A stretch of DNA of 64,000 bases, from positions 124,001-188,000 of the forward strand of contig NZ_JAMXWN010000005.1 of assembly GCF_024125425.1 (NCBI RefSeq), in the 5' to 3' direction. The notes under the pieces were generated by a model, which did not search any database, had not been told where the DNA came from, and saw nothing but the letters and a program-made list of their open reading frames with translations. The position numbers and the translations under genes are program-made. Of this stretch, positions 19,523-27,810 are shown piece by piece; the first letter of the stretch is position 1; the number at the start of each line of letters is the position of its first letter. The DNA is from Sporolactobacillus kofuensis (GTDB taxonomy: Bacteria > Bacillota > Bacilli > Bacillales > Sporolactobacillaceae).

Positions 19523-20224
19523 TTACTGATTCGGTTTACGGTAAATCTCATTAAATAATTTCATCAAAGCACGTTTTTCGATACGTGAGACATAACTTCG
19601 CGAGATTGATAACTTTTTGGCAATTTCCCTTTGCGTCAATTCATTTTGATTATCCAGGCCAAATCGATCAATAATCACTTCTTTTTCACGAGGGTCGAGA
19701 ACATGAAGCGCCCCATAGATCTTTTTTGATTCGATATTTAACGATATTTCGTCCACGATATCCTTATTTGTTGATTTAAGAATATCGATTAATGAAATCG
19801 TGTTTCCTTCTTTATCTTGACCAATAGGATCGTTAAGCGAAACATCTTTCCGTGTTTTCTTTAACCCTCTTAAGTGCATCAGTATTTCATTTTCGATACA
19901 TCGAGCTGCATAGGTTGCGAGTTTCGTTCCTTTACCGGTTGAATAGCTGTTAATTGCTTTTATCAGGCCAATGGTTCCGATTGAGATTAAGTCATCTGTA
20001 TCTTCTTTAGTATTCTCAAATTTCTTGACAATGTGAGCGACGAGCCGGAGATTGTGTTCGATTAGTTTATTCCGTGCATCATCGTCGCCTTCGGCCATTA
20101 ATGTCAAGCACTGCGCTTCCTCCTCCTCAGAAAGAGGTTGAGGAAAAGCGTTATTTTTGACATAAGAGACAAGCAACCATACGTTTTTGAACAGATAAGC
20201 AAGTCCACCGACAATCGACAGCAT
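19523..20224 (-). CDS. sigK: RNA polymerase sporulation sigma factor SigK (pro-form)
   Basis: Mother-cell sigma factor of late sporulation, made as an inactive membrane-bound precursor. The N-terminal pro-sequence of 20 residues is hydrophobic ([16 protein letters not shown]) and runs into [12 protein letters not shown], so cleavage between Ser20 and Tyr21 is expected as in B. subtilis. Region 2 has [15 protein letters not shown] and [17 protein letters not shown]; region 4 has [22 protein letters not shown]. The gene is continuous: no skin-type element splits it. A good ribosome site (GAGGAG) precedes it. Confidence 0.97.
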   Translation of the reverse strand: MLSIVGGLAYLFKNVWLLVSYVKNNAFPQPLSEEEEAQCLTLMAEGDDDARNKLIEHNLRLVAHIVKKFENTKEDTDDLISIGTIGLIKAINSYSTGKGTKLATYAARCIENEILMHLRGLKKTRKDVSLNDPIGQDKEGNTISLIDILKSTNKDIVDEISLNIESKKIYGALHVLDPREKEVIIDRFGLDNQNELTQREIAKKLSISRSYVSRIEKRALMKLFNEIYRKPNQ

Positions 20225-20268
20225 GATCGACCACTCCTCAGGAGATCTGATTTTACCTTGCTGTCTTT

Positions 20269-20296
20269 TAGTTTATGGGCTTTTACCCTGTCCTGT
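20269..20296 (-). promoter_or_regulatory. candidate sigma-K (or sigma-E) promoter of sigK
   Basis: On the minus strand CATAAACTA (20277-20269) fits the sigma-K -10 pattern CATANNNTA, with AC 17 bases before it (20296-20295). CATAAACT also fits most of the sigma-E -10. Two GGACAG words just upstream resemble the core of the SpoIIID site. SigK is known to be switched on by sigma-E with SpoIIID and then by itself. Confidence 0.5.
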
Positions 20297-20334
20297 GTCT
20301 GTCCCGATTGAAATAGTCGAAAGTTAGAACTTGA

Positions 20335-20505
20335 TTAATTGTATGTTGAATAGCGTCGATAAAGATCAGCGGGCATGCCGTGCTTTGTGCACAAGCTTCT
20401 TCGCTCGATTTCTTTCTCTATAAGATGAATAAAATCTTCACTTAAGTGAATTTCCTTGGCTTTTGTATAAGATTCAATAAGCAGGTCGTCGGATAGTGTG
20501 TCCAT
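20335..20505 (-). CDS. sda: sporulation inhibitor Sda
   Basis: Checkpoint protein that blocks KinA autophosphorylation when replication is disturbed. [35 protein letters not shown] matches the two-helix hairpin of Sda nearly residue for residue at its core (LSDELLIESY in B. subtilis). The C terminus is about ten residues longer than the B. subtilis form. The start is uncertain: ATG 20505 fits the family, while the AAGGAG lies about 24 bases before it; TTG 20529 or 20511 are alternatives. DnaA boxes lie about 300-395 bases upstream. Confidence 0.88.
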   Translation of the reverse strand: MDTLSDDLLIESYTKAKEIHLSEDFIHLIEKEIERRSLCTKHGMPADLYRRYSTYN

Positions 20506-20802
20506 TGTCAACCGTTTCCGGTCTCTCAACTCCTTTTTACATGTGACAGTCTACGTATTTACGTGATCGACTTTTCAAATGTAGACTGCGTTTAGCATCG
20601 TCTGTTCGCTAGTTACGACATCATTTGGTACATGATAATTCAAGCTCCTGCTTATTAGGATCAACTCCTTTCTTGAACTCCTGTGAATGAAGTCCATATT
20701 AACTGGGTCATCGGACTTCCATTCGAATTAATTTCAAAAATGGTTAAGTGATTTACAATAAATTCACTCTATCATGTTCAATGAATTTGGACAATTCACG
20801 TT

Positions 20803-20900
20803 TTATCCACAACGAAAGTGGATAAATTGTGCGTTTCGTGTGGGTAACTTTTTCAAACGTAGGATTTTATTGGGGATCAAAGTGAATAAGTTTATCCACA
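20803..20900. promoter_or_regulatory. DnaA-box cluster upstream of sda
   Basis: Two perfect TTATCCACA boxes lie at 20803-20811 and 20892-20900. Two one-mismatch boxes lie between them on the opposite strand, AGTGGATAA (20817-20825) and TGTGGGTAA (20839-20847). In B. subtilis sda transcription depends on DnaA bound upstream of it. Confidence 0.85.
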
Positions 20901-20964
20901 CTATTTAGGCTGTCACTATTTGTCGAAATATTTAGGAACTAATCCATGATCATAGTTTATATTC

Positions 20965-20993
20965 TTGTCAATTTTTGTTTGTTTTACTATTTA
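20965..20993 (+). promoter_or_regulatory. candidate sigma-A promoter of the yqeG operon
   Basis: TTGTCA (20965-20970), 17-base spacer, TATTTA (20988-20993), about 110 bases before yqeG. Confidence 0.5.
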
Positions 20994-21104
20994 TCATGAA
21001 AATAATGAGGGTTTTGGTGGTTTGATCGATAAAAAAGATTTAGGGGTTGGTAAAAACGTCAACATGTGGGAAAATGTAAACAGAATATGAGGTGGCAAAA
21101 TTCA

Positions 21105-21620
21105 GTGTTGAAAAATTTTTTACCTGATGAACATGTAGCAAGCATTCTAGATATTCAACCGAAAATGTTGAAAAAAAGAGGAATTAAAGCCCTGGTGACA
21201 GATTTGGATAATACACTCGTTGCCTGGGACGAGCCGGACATAACTCCTGAACTTGTATCTTGGTTTTCTTCAGTAAAAGATGCAGGTATTTCAGTCATGA
21301 TTCTTTCGAACAATAATGAGAAACGTGTCAAACGATTTTCACACTCCGCTGACCTTCAGTACATCTTTCGGGCTCGAAAACCACTTCCCTTTGCCTTTAT
21401 ACGGGCAATGCGGATGATGAAGGTAAAAAAGGATGAATTGGTTGTGGTGGGCGATCAGCTGATGACAGATATTTGGGGGGGCAACTCGGCCGGTGCACGT
21501 ACGATCTTGGTTACACCGATTGCTTCAACCGACGGATGGGGAACAAAAATGAATCGTTATTTAGAGCGAATGATCATGTCGCAAATGCGGCGTAAAGGTT
21601 GGATAAAATGGGAGGAATGA
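21105..21620 (+). CDS. yqeG: YqeG family HAD IIIA-type phosphatase
   Basis: A HAD phosphatase of about 171 residues: motif I TDLDNTLVAWD, motif II ILSNNNEKRV, motif III ARKPLPFAF and motif IV VVGDQLMTDIWGGN are complete. Relatives in other lineages dephosphorylate phosphatidylglycerol phosphate, so a lipid role is possible. GTG 21105 is chosen: AGGTGG lies nine bases before it and the protein then begins LKNFLPDEH like the family. The frame is open back to 21066. yqeH begins three bases after the stop. Confidence 0.93.
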   Translation: MLKNFLPDEHVASILDIQPKMLKKRGIKALVTDLDNTLVAWDEPDITPELVSWFSSVKDAGISVMILSNNNEKRVKRFSHSADLQYIFRARKPLPFAFIRAMRMMKVKKDELVVVGDQLMTDIWGGNSAGARTILVTPIASTDGWGTKMNRYLERMIMSQMRRKGWIKWEE

Positions 21621-21623
21621 CGC

Positions 21624-22721
21624 ATGGATGAACACTATTGTGCAGGATGTGGTGTGAAAATACAGACAAGCGATGAACATGCACTGGGCTATGCGCCGAA
21701 AAGCGCACTTCAACATGATCCTGTTGTTTGTCAGCGCTGTTTCCGACTCACCCACTACAATGAGATTCAAGCGGTTTCGTTAACTGCCGATGATTTTCTC
21801 AGCATGCTTTCACGAATTGCTTCGCGTGATGCACTGGTTGTGTACCTCGTAGATCTATTCGATATTATGGGAAGCTGGGTAACCGGCCTGCAGCGATTTG
21901 TCGGCAATAATCCAATACTATTGGTTGGAAATAAAAGGGATCTCTTTCCTAAGTCAACAAATGATCATAAGTTAATGTCTTGGTTACGCCGATCTGCTCA
22001 TGAACAAGGACTTAAACCTGTAGATGTTCTCCTTATGAGCGCGGGTAAAAATCATGGTATTGAAGAAGTCGCAGTAAATATTGATCATTATCGGAATGGC
22101 CGTGATGTCTATGTTGTCGGTGCGACAAATGTTGGAAAGTCAACGTTTATTAACCATTTGATTCGTCAGGCTGGTGAGGATGCGGTCATTACGACGTCGC
22201 GGTTCCCAGGGACAACACTTGATTTCATTGAGATTCCACTGGAGGATGGTTGTTCACTTTTTGACACGCCAGGGGTTGTCAATGCACATCAAGTCGCCCA
22301 TTTTATTGAGACACGTGACTACAAAAAGATCATGCCAACCAAAGAGGTCAAACCCAAGGTGTTTCAGCTTAATGAAAAACAAACACTGTTCTTAGGAGGG
22401 GTGGCGCGCGTCGATTATGAGGGGCCTTCAAAGCGATCCCTGATTGCCTATGTAGCAAGTTCTTTACTCATTCATCGTACCAAGACGGAACAGGCTGACG
22501 ACCTTTACGCTCGGCAACTTGGTCATTTACTTGCTCCTCCAAGTGAGGGCGTACGCCTTCCTGAAATGGTACGCTTTGATTTTCGAACTGAGGAAACGGA
22601 CTCAGATGTTGTTTTTTCCGGCTTAGGCTGGATAACCATCAAAGGTAGAGGGGCAAGAATTTCAGCATATGCACCAAAAGGAATTGGCGTTTCGCTGCGT
22701 CCATCCATAATTAAGGGGTAG
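21624..22721 (+). CDS. yqeH: circularly permuted GTPase YqeH
   Basis: GTPase needed for 30S ribosomal subunit assembly. An N-terminal zinc finger (CAGCGVKI, VCQRCFRLTHYNEI) precedes the permuted G domain: G4 VGNKRDLFPKS first, then G1 GATNVGKSTFIN (about residue 170) and G3 FDTPGVVNAH. The C-terminal RNA-binding part follows. 365 residues is normal. It stands in one operon with yqeG and aroE. Confidence 0.96.
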   Translation: MDEHYCAGCGVKIQTSDEHALGYAPKSALQHDPVVCQRCFRLTHYNEIQAVSLTADDFLSMLSRIASRDALVVYLVDLFDIMGSWVTGLQRFVGNNPILLVGNKRDLFPKSTNDHKLMSWLRRSAHEQGLKPVDVLLMSAGKNHGIEEVAVNIDHYRNGRDVYVVGATNVGKSTFINHLIRQAGEDAVITTSRFPGTTLDFIEIPLEDGCSLFDTPGVVNAHQVAHFIETRDYKKIMPTKEVKPKVFQLNEKQTLFLGGVARVDYEGPSKRSLIAYVASSLLIHRTKTEQADDLYARQLGHLLAPPSEGVRLPEMVRFDFRTEETDSDVVFSGLGWITIKGRGARISAYAPKGIGVSLRPSIIKG

Positions 22722-22727
22722 TGCGCA

Positions 22728-23564
22728 ATGGAAGAAAAGTATGGCCTTCTTGGTGAGCCGATTGAGCATAGTCTCTCCCCGGCTATGCACAATCTATGGT
22801 TTAAGGAAACAGTGATTTCGGGTCACTACACAGCTTATTCCGTACCAAAACCAAACCTTGCGAGAACAGTTGATCAATTAAGAACGCTGGGTATCAAAGG
22901 CTTTAACGTCACTTTTCCGCATAAAACAGCAATTATTCCTATGCTTGATGAAGTTAGAGGAACGGCTGGATCAATTGGTGCCGTAAATACCGTAATCCAA
23001 ACAGATGGACAGCTAATCGGGTATAATACAGATGGTCTTGGTTTCTATGAAGGACTCCGTGCTCATTTTCCTTTACTTGTGAAGCAACAGCCATCAGTAT
23101 TAATCATTGGTGCCGGAGGGGCTGCCCGATCGGTAGCGCTCGTGTTGGCTCAGAAATTTGAAACAAGAGTGGACATCACAAATCGAACTTTTTCTAAAGC
23201 GGTTTTTTTAAGTGAAGCATGCCGTCGTTTCTGTACTTCTGATGCGTTAACTTTTCAACAGGCAGAAGAGGACATCGGACGCTATCAAATGGTGATTAAT
23301 ACAACATCGATAGGTTTGAACCCGAGCGCAGACCAGCACTTGTTCCGTATTGACGGGGCAGCCCCGAATACATTATTTGCAGATCTTATTTATCAACCTT
23401 ATCGAACGGCATTTCTACAGGAGGCTGAGCGGAAGGGTTATCCGGTAATGAATGGGCTCCCAATGCTGGTGTTTCAAGGGGCACTTGCATTTGAACGATG
23501 GACAGGCATTCATCCAGATGGCAAGAAAATGGAAGATTATTTACTGCACACGTATTTATCTTGA
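22728..23564 (+). CDS. aroE: shikimate dehydrogenase (NADP+)
   Basis: Reduces 3-dehydroshikimate in aromatic amino acid synthesis. The substrate site SLSPAMHN, the catalytic Lys in NVTFPHK and Asp in YNTDGLGF are intact; the NADP loop is GAGGAARSVALVL. The start lies six bases after the yqeH stop. Length 278 is normal. Confidence 0.96.
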   Translation: MEEKYGLLGEPIEHSLSPAMHNLWFKETVISGHYTAYSVPKPNLARTVDQLRTLGIKGFNVTFPHKTAIIPMLDEVRGTAGSIGAVNTVIQTDGQLIGYNTDGLGFYEGLRAHFPLLVKQQPSVLIIGAGGAARSVALVLAQKFETRVDITNRTFSKAVFLSEACRRFCTSDALTFQQAEEDIGRYQMVINTTSIGLNPSADQHLFRIDGAAPNTLFADLIYQPYRTAFLQEAERKGYPVMNGLPMLVFQGALAFERWTGIHPDGKKMEDYLLHTYLS

Positions 23565-23591
23565 GTGAATAATAAAGGAGCAATGCACTTT

Positions 23592-23888
23592 ATGTTAAGC
23601 AACAATCAAAAAAAATATTTAAAGAAATTGGCACATCCACTAAAACCTGTTTTTCAAGTTGGTAAAATAGGGGTGCACGATCAGTTTATTGATGAGATTG
23701 ATCACGTTTTAGAAAAGAGAGAGCTTATTAAAATCCAATTTTTGCAGAATACATTTGAAGATCCGGCTGCAGCAGGAGAAGAAATATGTGCACGTACAAA
23801 AGCAGAACTTGTACAAGTCATTGGTCATACTGCAGTGTTGTTCAGACGTTCTAAAGAACACAAACGGATTGAACTTCCGAAAAAGTAG
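23592..23888 (+). CDS. yhbY: ribosome assembly RNA-binding protein YhbY (YqeI)
   Basis: A 98-residue CRM-domain protein that binds pre-ribosomal RNA. LSNNQKKYLKKLAHPLKPVFQVGKIG is the family start and the GKxG turn binds RNA. ATG 23592 follows AAAGGAG by eleven bases; ATG 23583 is too near it. Confidence 0.94.
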   Translation: MLSNNQKKYLKKLAHPLKPVFQVGKIGVHDQFIDEIDHVLEKRELIKIQFLQNTFEDPAAAGEEICARTKAELVQVIGHTAVLFRRSKEHKRIELPKK

Positions 23889-23898
23889 GGCTTTGACC

Positions 23899-24477
23899 AT
23901 GAGTAGAATTGGAGTATTTGGCGGAACATTTGATCCGCCGCACCTGATGCATTTGCTGATCGCCCAAGAGGCATTAGAAGCCTGCAAACTCGATCAAGTA
24001 TGGTTTTTGCCAAGCTATCAGCCGCCTCATGTTCAAGGAAAACAGGCGCATACAAGTGCCCAACACCGTTTAGAGATGGTTGAGTTAGCGATTCGGGATA
24101 ATCATCATTTTGTGGTGAGTGATCTTGAACTCAAACGGAAAGGAAAGTCATATACGTTTGACACCTTTCATGAACTGAAAGAGATCTATCCGAATGATCA
24201 CTTTTATTTCATACTAGGGGCAGACATGGTTGATGATCTTCCTACATGGCATCGTATAGAAGAATTGTGCGAACTGACCTCTTTCATCGCATTTAAACGT
24301 CCAGGGTATGCGGAAACACATCCTGACTTTGCTGATGTACGCTATATTGACATGCCGAAAGTTGACTTGTCGTCTAGCTTTTTGCGAGCGCGTTTGAAAC
24401 AAGGGCGGTCGTGCCGATATTTTCTTAGCGATGTGGTGATAAACTACATAAAGGAGCGACGACTTTATGAAGATTAA
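23899..24477 (+). CDS. nadD: nicotinate-nucleotide adenylyltransferase
   Basis: Adenylates nicotinate mononucleotide in NAD synthesis. ATG 23899 gives the family start RIGVFGGTFDPPH; SYTFDTFHELKE, FFILGAD-type strand YFILGADMVDDLPTWHRI, and the C-terminal DLSSSFLRARLKQG signature are complete. The nucleotide motif HxGH reads HLMH: the Gly is Met. It overlaps yqeK by 11 bases. Confidence 0.95.
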   Translation: MSRIGVFGGTFDPPHLMHLLIAQEALEACKLDQVWFLPSYQPPHVQGKQAHTSAQHRLEMVELAIRDNHHFVVSDLELKRKGKSYTFDTFHELKEIYPNDHFYFILGADMVDDLPTWHRIEELCELTSFIAFKRPGYAETHPDFADVRYIDMPKVDLSSSFLRARLKQGRSCRYFLSDVVINYIKERRLYED

Positions 24478-25039
24478 TGAAGCGGAACAAGCGATTAAAG
24501 CGATTCTTCCGGAAAAGAGATTTCGTCATTCGGTTGGTGTATCGGAAACAGCCGGGCGTTTGGCGGAAATGTACGGAGCAAATAAGGAAAAAGCAGAGCT
24601 TGCAGGTATGCTGCATGATATTGTTAAATATTTTTCCGATGATGAATTGAAGACAATAATTTTGCGCAAACCAGGAACATGGAGCGACAGTCTTGATTAT
24701 TCGGATAAACTCTGGCATGCTCCGGCGGGTGCCATTTATATTGAAGAAACATATGGGATCAAAGATCCGGAAATTTTAAATGCAGTGATTTATCACACCA
24801 CCGGGCGCAAACAAATGACGTTGCTGGAAAAGATTGTATTCTTGGCGGATTATATTGAACCTGGTCGAGATTTTCCAGGAGTGGATGAGGTTCGGGAAGC
24901 TGCCGAACGTGACCTTAATCTGGCGGTCTTTCTAGAATTACAAAAGACCATTATCTATCTGTTATCCAAGAGTCAGAGTGTCTATCCGAAGACCTTTGAA
25001 GCATATAATGATCTCGTACAACAACAAAAGAACAAATAA
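24467..25039 (+). CDS. yqeK: HD-domain hydrolase YqeK (diadenosine tetraphosphatase)
   Basis: HD-domain protein of 190 residues; Firmicute YqeK cleaves Ap4A to ADP symmetrically. The metal site has RHSVGVSETAGRLA, the HD pair in GMLHDIVKYF, and later HAPAGAIYIEE and FLADYIEPGRDFPG. It overlaps nadD by 11 bases, and rsfS follows 22 bases on, so they are one operon. Confidence 0.94.
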   Translation: MKINEAEQAIKAILPEKRFRHSVGVSETAGRLAEMYGANKEKAELAGMLHDIVKYFSDDELKTIILRKPGTWSDSLDYSDKLWHAPAGAIYIEETYGIKDPEILNAVIYHTTGRKQMTLLEKIVFLADYIEPGRDFPGVDEVREAAERDLNLAVFLELQKTIIYLLSKSQSVYPKTFEAYNDLVQQQKNK

Positions 25040-25061
25040 GAAAATTCAATGAGGTGACTGA

Positions 25062-25415
25062 ATGAACAGTGAGGAATGGGTGAAGTATCTGGCGGAGGCC
25101 GCCGATGATAAAAAGGCTCAGGATCTTGTGATGCTGAAAATGCAAGGTATATCCATCATGGCTGATTACTTTATCATCTGTCATGGTGATTCGGAAAAAC
25201 AAGTACAGGCTATTTCGATGGCCCTTCGCAAAGCTGCAGATGAGAAGGGAGTCACGATTCATCGGATGGAAGGATACGATCAGGCACGTTGGGTTTTGAT
25301 TGATCTTGGGGATGTTGTTGCCCACGTTTTCCACAAAGATGAACGGGATTACTATCAATTAGAAAAATTATGGGGAGATGCCCCATTATATACATTAGAA
25401 AAAAAACCCCTTTAA
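25062..25415 (+). CDS. rsfS: ribosomal silencing factor RsfS
   Basis: Binds ribosomal protein L14 and blocks subunit joining in starved cells. The 117-residue sequence has the typical KAQDLVMLKMQGISIMADYFIICHG near the start and WVLIDLGDVVAHVFH with YYQLEKLWGDA at the end. A hairpin terminator follows. The methyltransferase gene yqeM that stands next in B. subtilis is not here. Confidence 0.96.
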   Translation: MNSEEWVKYLAEAADDKKAQDLVMLKMQGISIMADYFIICHGDSEKQVQAISMALRKAADEKGVTIHRMEGYDQARWVLIDLGDVVAHVFHKDERDYYQLEKLWGDAPLYTLEKKPL

Positions 25416-25435
25416 ATGATGAATCATTATGATGT

Positions 25436-25463
25436 GGTGGAGATCAATTTCTCTCCACCTTTT
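25436..25463 (+). terminator. intrinsic terminator of rsfS
   Basis: GGTGGAGA (25436-25443) pairs with TCTCCACC (25452-25459), followed by TTTTC. Confidence 0.85.
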
Positions 25464-25536
25464 CTATTGCATAAACTTTTTATGTTTTCTGAACAAAGGA
25501 TCATTGAACGGCGGTTATCGTTAGGAGGAGACGTGT

Positions 25537-26505
25537 TTGAAAGCAATTGTACTTGGCGTGTTCGCTGCCTTTTTCTTTGCAGCAGCATTTATTTTTAATC
25601 GATCAATGGAATTATCCGGAGGGAGCTGGATTTGGAGCGGATCTCTACGTTATTTTTTTATGTTGCCGTTTCTAGCTTTGCTTGTCATTATACGCGGCAA
25701 TTTATTGCCTTTATTGCGCGTAATGAAATTGGATTGGTGGCGATGGATACTATGGAGTTCTGTTGGATTCGGATTATTTTATGCCCCGTTATGTTATGCT
25801 GCCAGCTTTGCTCCGGGTTGGCTGATCGCCGGAACTTGGCAATTCACGATTATTGCCGGTTCACTGCTCGCACCGCTCTTTTATGAAACAGTTCAAACAA
25901 CAACAGGAGAGATGAAGGTTAGAGGAAAGATCCCGATAAAGGGCCTTTTCTTGTCGTCAATCATTCTTATTGGCATTGGTCTCCTTCAAGTGGAACAAAT
26001 GAACAGTCTCTCACTACGCCATGCTCTTCTAGCGGTTGGCCCGGTAGTGGTTGCCGCATTTGCTTATCCATTAGGCAATAGGAAGATGATGGATGTATGT
26101 GGGGGGAAGTTAGATACCTATCAGCGTGTATTTGGGATGACCCTTGCAAGTATGCCATTTTGGATCATTCTTGCACTATATGGCATCTTCACTGTTGGTA
26201 AACCAAGCCAGACACAGGTGGTTCAATCATTCATTGTTGCAATCAGCTCAGGCGTCATTGCAACGATACTTTTTTTCTATGCGACTGATTTAGTTAGGGG
26301 GAATATGCAAAAGCTGGCAACAGTAGAAGCAACACAATCGATGGAAGTTTTGTTTACGGTATTGGGTGAGCTTGTACTCCTGTCAGCACCCCTGCCTTCT
26401 ATACTTTCTTGGACAGGCATGCTGATCATCATGGTTGGAATGATCTTACACAGTCTCTTGTCTCAATCTGATTCCAAACCTGTTGAAAAATCAGAGGGTG
26501 TATAA
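25537..26505 (+). CDS. EmrE/DMT-superfamily membrane transporter
   Basis: A 322-residue protein with about ten hydrophobic segments in two similar halves (first half GVFAAFFFAAAFIFNRSMELSGG to QFTIIAGSLLAPLF; second half LSLRHALLAVGPVVVAAFAYPLG to LPSILSWTGMLIIMVGMIL), the drug/metabolite transporter layout. It looks like the multidrug-resistance efflux branch (EmrE family, PF13536). The substrate is unknown. Start TTG 25537 follows TAGGAGGAG. It stands alone between two terminators, in the place where B. subtilis has yqeM, and may be an insertion. Confidence 0.85.
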   Translation: MKAIVLGVFAAFFFAAAFIFNRSMELSGGSWIWSGSLRYFFMLPFLALLVIIRGNLLPLLRVMKLDWWRWILWSSVGFGLFYAPLCYAASFAPGWLIAGTWQFTIIAGSLLAPLFYETVQTTTGEMKVRGKIPIKGLFLSSIILIGIGLLQVEQMNSLSLRHALLAVGPVVVAAFAYPLGNRKMMDVCGGKLDTYQRVFGMTLASMPFWIILALYGIFTVGKPSQTQVVQSFIVAISSGVIATILFFYATDLVRGNMQKLATVEATQSMEVLFTVLGELVLLSAPLPSILSWTGMLIIMVGMILHSLLSQSDSKPVEKSEGV

Positions 26506-26525
26506 ATAAAAATAAGTGAAGTACT

Positions 26526-26570
26526 GATCCGAACGACGTGATGGTCTACAAATCGTTTGGATCTTTTTTT
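26526..26570 (+). terminator. intrinsic terminator of the EmrE-type transporter gene
   Basis: GATCCGAACGA (26526-26536, allowing for edge base) pairs along 11 positions with TCGTTTGGATC (26553-26563), followed by TTTTTTT. Confidence 0.85.
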
Positions 26571-26660
26571 CGTACGAAAAGAAACATTCATGTCCCCGCT
26601 CGCAAGAAAATTTAAAATGCTAAATCGACGTATCAAAGGATAAGGCGTGTTGATTAAAAT

Positions 26661-26756
26661 GCAGCAAAGATGCGAGACTCCTGTAAAAAACGCATTCGGA
26701 GCGTCATCAAAAACAGGCATGGGTAAAGATCAGGTGCTATTTGTCCGGTTTTACTT
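26661..26756 (+). repeat. dispersed intergenic repeat, copy 4 (degenerate)
   Basis: GCAGCAAAGATGCGAGACTCCTG matches the left end of the family over about 20 bases, and GGGTAAAGATCAGGTG-N-CCGGTTTTACTT sits where the terminator-like tail is in other copies. The middle is eroded. The 360-base gap from 26,506 to 26,867 holds nothing else but the terminator. Confidence 0.6.
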
Positions 26757-26867
26757 ATTGTTAGCTTCATCAGTATTAAAAAGGAAAACGTGAAATGAAA
26801 ATTTATTTACAGCAGGAACATAGCGGAATCTGTCGAATTAAATTATTATCGATCTGTCTTTGCCTGC

Positions 26868-27701
26868 TTATTTGTTTAGATCCTCATTGAACAGCGCATC
26901 TGCAGCCTGTTGGTCTTCTTTGAATTTTTTCTGTGTTTCTAAAAACAACTTTTCGAATGCCCCATTATTTGCCTCTTCCAAGACTGATAGTCCAACGCCC
27001 GTTATGCCACCTTTTACAGTAACCTTTTCCTCTAATTGCTTTAATGTAAAGATTTGTTCCTCAAGTAACTTGCCGATTCCTGAAACCATTTCCGTAGTCA
27101 GTTGTGTGGCCTGTTTTTTTGAAATTGATGTACTCATGACCGCTCCATCAATCATTTTCTGCAACAAATAAGAAAGAAAAGCCGGACCACAACTAGAGAG
27201 GTCTGAAGCAACCCGTATATTCTCTTCATCAATTTCAATGGGGTGTGAAAATTGTGAGAGTATGGCCCACAATTTACTCTTCTGTAGATCAGTCATGCTT
27301 GATCCAAACGTAACGAGGGTGCTGCCTGAAAGACTCTGATTCACAATGCTGGGAATCACACGAACGACTTGGCATGGAATCAGACTCTCCAGTTGACGCA
27401 CGCTAATTGGGCTGGTGATTGATATGGCGATTTGATTTGGATGCCAATCACTGCGCAGGGACTTCAAGAGGGGATGAAACTGCGCAGGTTTCACACACAG
27501 AAAGACAATATCAGCGTGTTGCAGCACTTCTTTTGGTGTTGAATAAACCTTTAGTTTCCGGTGCTTTTTTGCCAAATCAACTGCCTTCTGTTTTGTCCGG
27601 TTTGTAACAGATATGCATCGTGGTTTTGCAGCTTTACTTTTTACTAGTGCATCAACAATTAGCGTTCCCATATTCCCTGTCCCAATCAAACCAATTCTCA
27701 T
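26868..27701 (-). CDS. comER: late competence protein ComER
   Basis: A pyrroline-5-carboxylate-reductase-like protein encoded opposite the comE operon. The Rossmann loop RIGLIGTGNMGTLIVDAL starts it, SVTNRT binds the cofactor phosphate, and ADIVFLCVKPAQF, SCGPAFLSYLLQK and KGGITGVGLSVLEE are proC-family blocks. In B. subtilis comER is not needed for competence and has been linked to biofilm and sporulation. The ribosome site GAGGTGAAGG precedes it. comEA diverges 109 bases away. Confidence 0.94.
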   Translation of the reverse strand: MRIGLIGTGNMGTLIVDALVKSKAAKPRCISVTNRTKQKAVDLAKKHRKLKVYSTPKEVLQHADIVFLCVKPAQFHPLLKSLRSDWHPNQIAISITSPISVRQLESLIPCQVVRVIPSIVNQSLSGSTLVTFGSSMTDLQKSKLWAILSQFSHPIEIDEENIRVASDLSSCGPAFLSYLLQKMIDGAVMSTSISKKQATQLTTEMVSGIGKLLEEQIFTLKQLEEKVTVKGGITGVGLSVLEEANNGAFEKLFLETQKKFKEDQQAADALFNEDLNK

Positions 27702-27810
27702 TGTCCTTCACCTCAAATTCACTTCATATCCCTTTGAACTCTATGTCCGCACTATCAATAATATGTATCGCCGCCAGCAGTTGTGCGTCGGAACTGAGAG
27801 GAGAAATAAC

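Larger units (their letters stand above)
20506..21104. other. 600-base divergent regulatory region between sda and yqeG
   Basis: No gene was seen. It holds a DnaA-box cluster and a promoter facing yqeG, listed apart. The rest is AT-rich. Confidence 0.7.

Noticed and set aside
20803-20900. Chromosomal replication origin
   Set aside because: DnaA boxes are few, dnaA and dnaN are not near, and the cluster fits the known one before sda.
25416-25598. 60-codon frame between rsfS and the permease gene
   Set aside because: It runs through the rsfS terminator hairpin and overlaps the permease start; composition looks random.
25537-26505. Small defence or resistance island
   Set aside because: Only one permease gene, with no integrase, transposase or partner gene near it.
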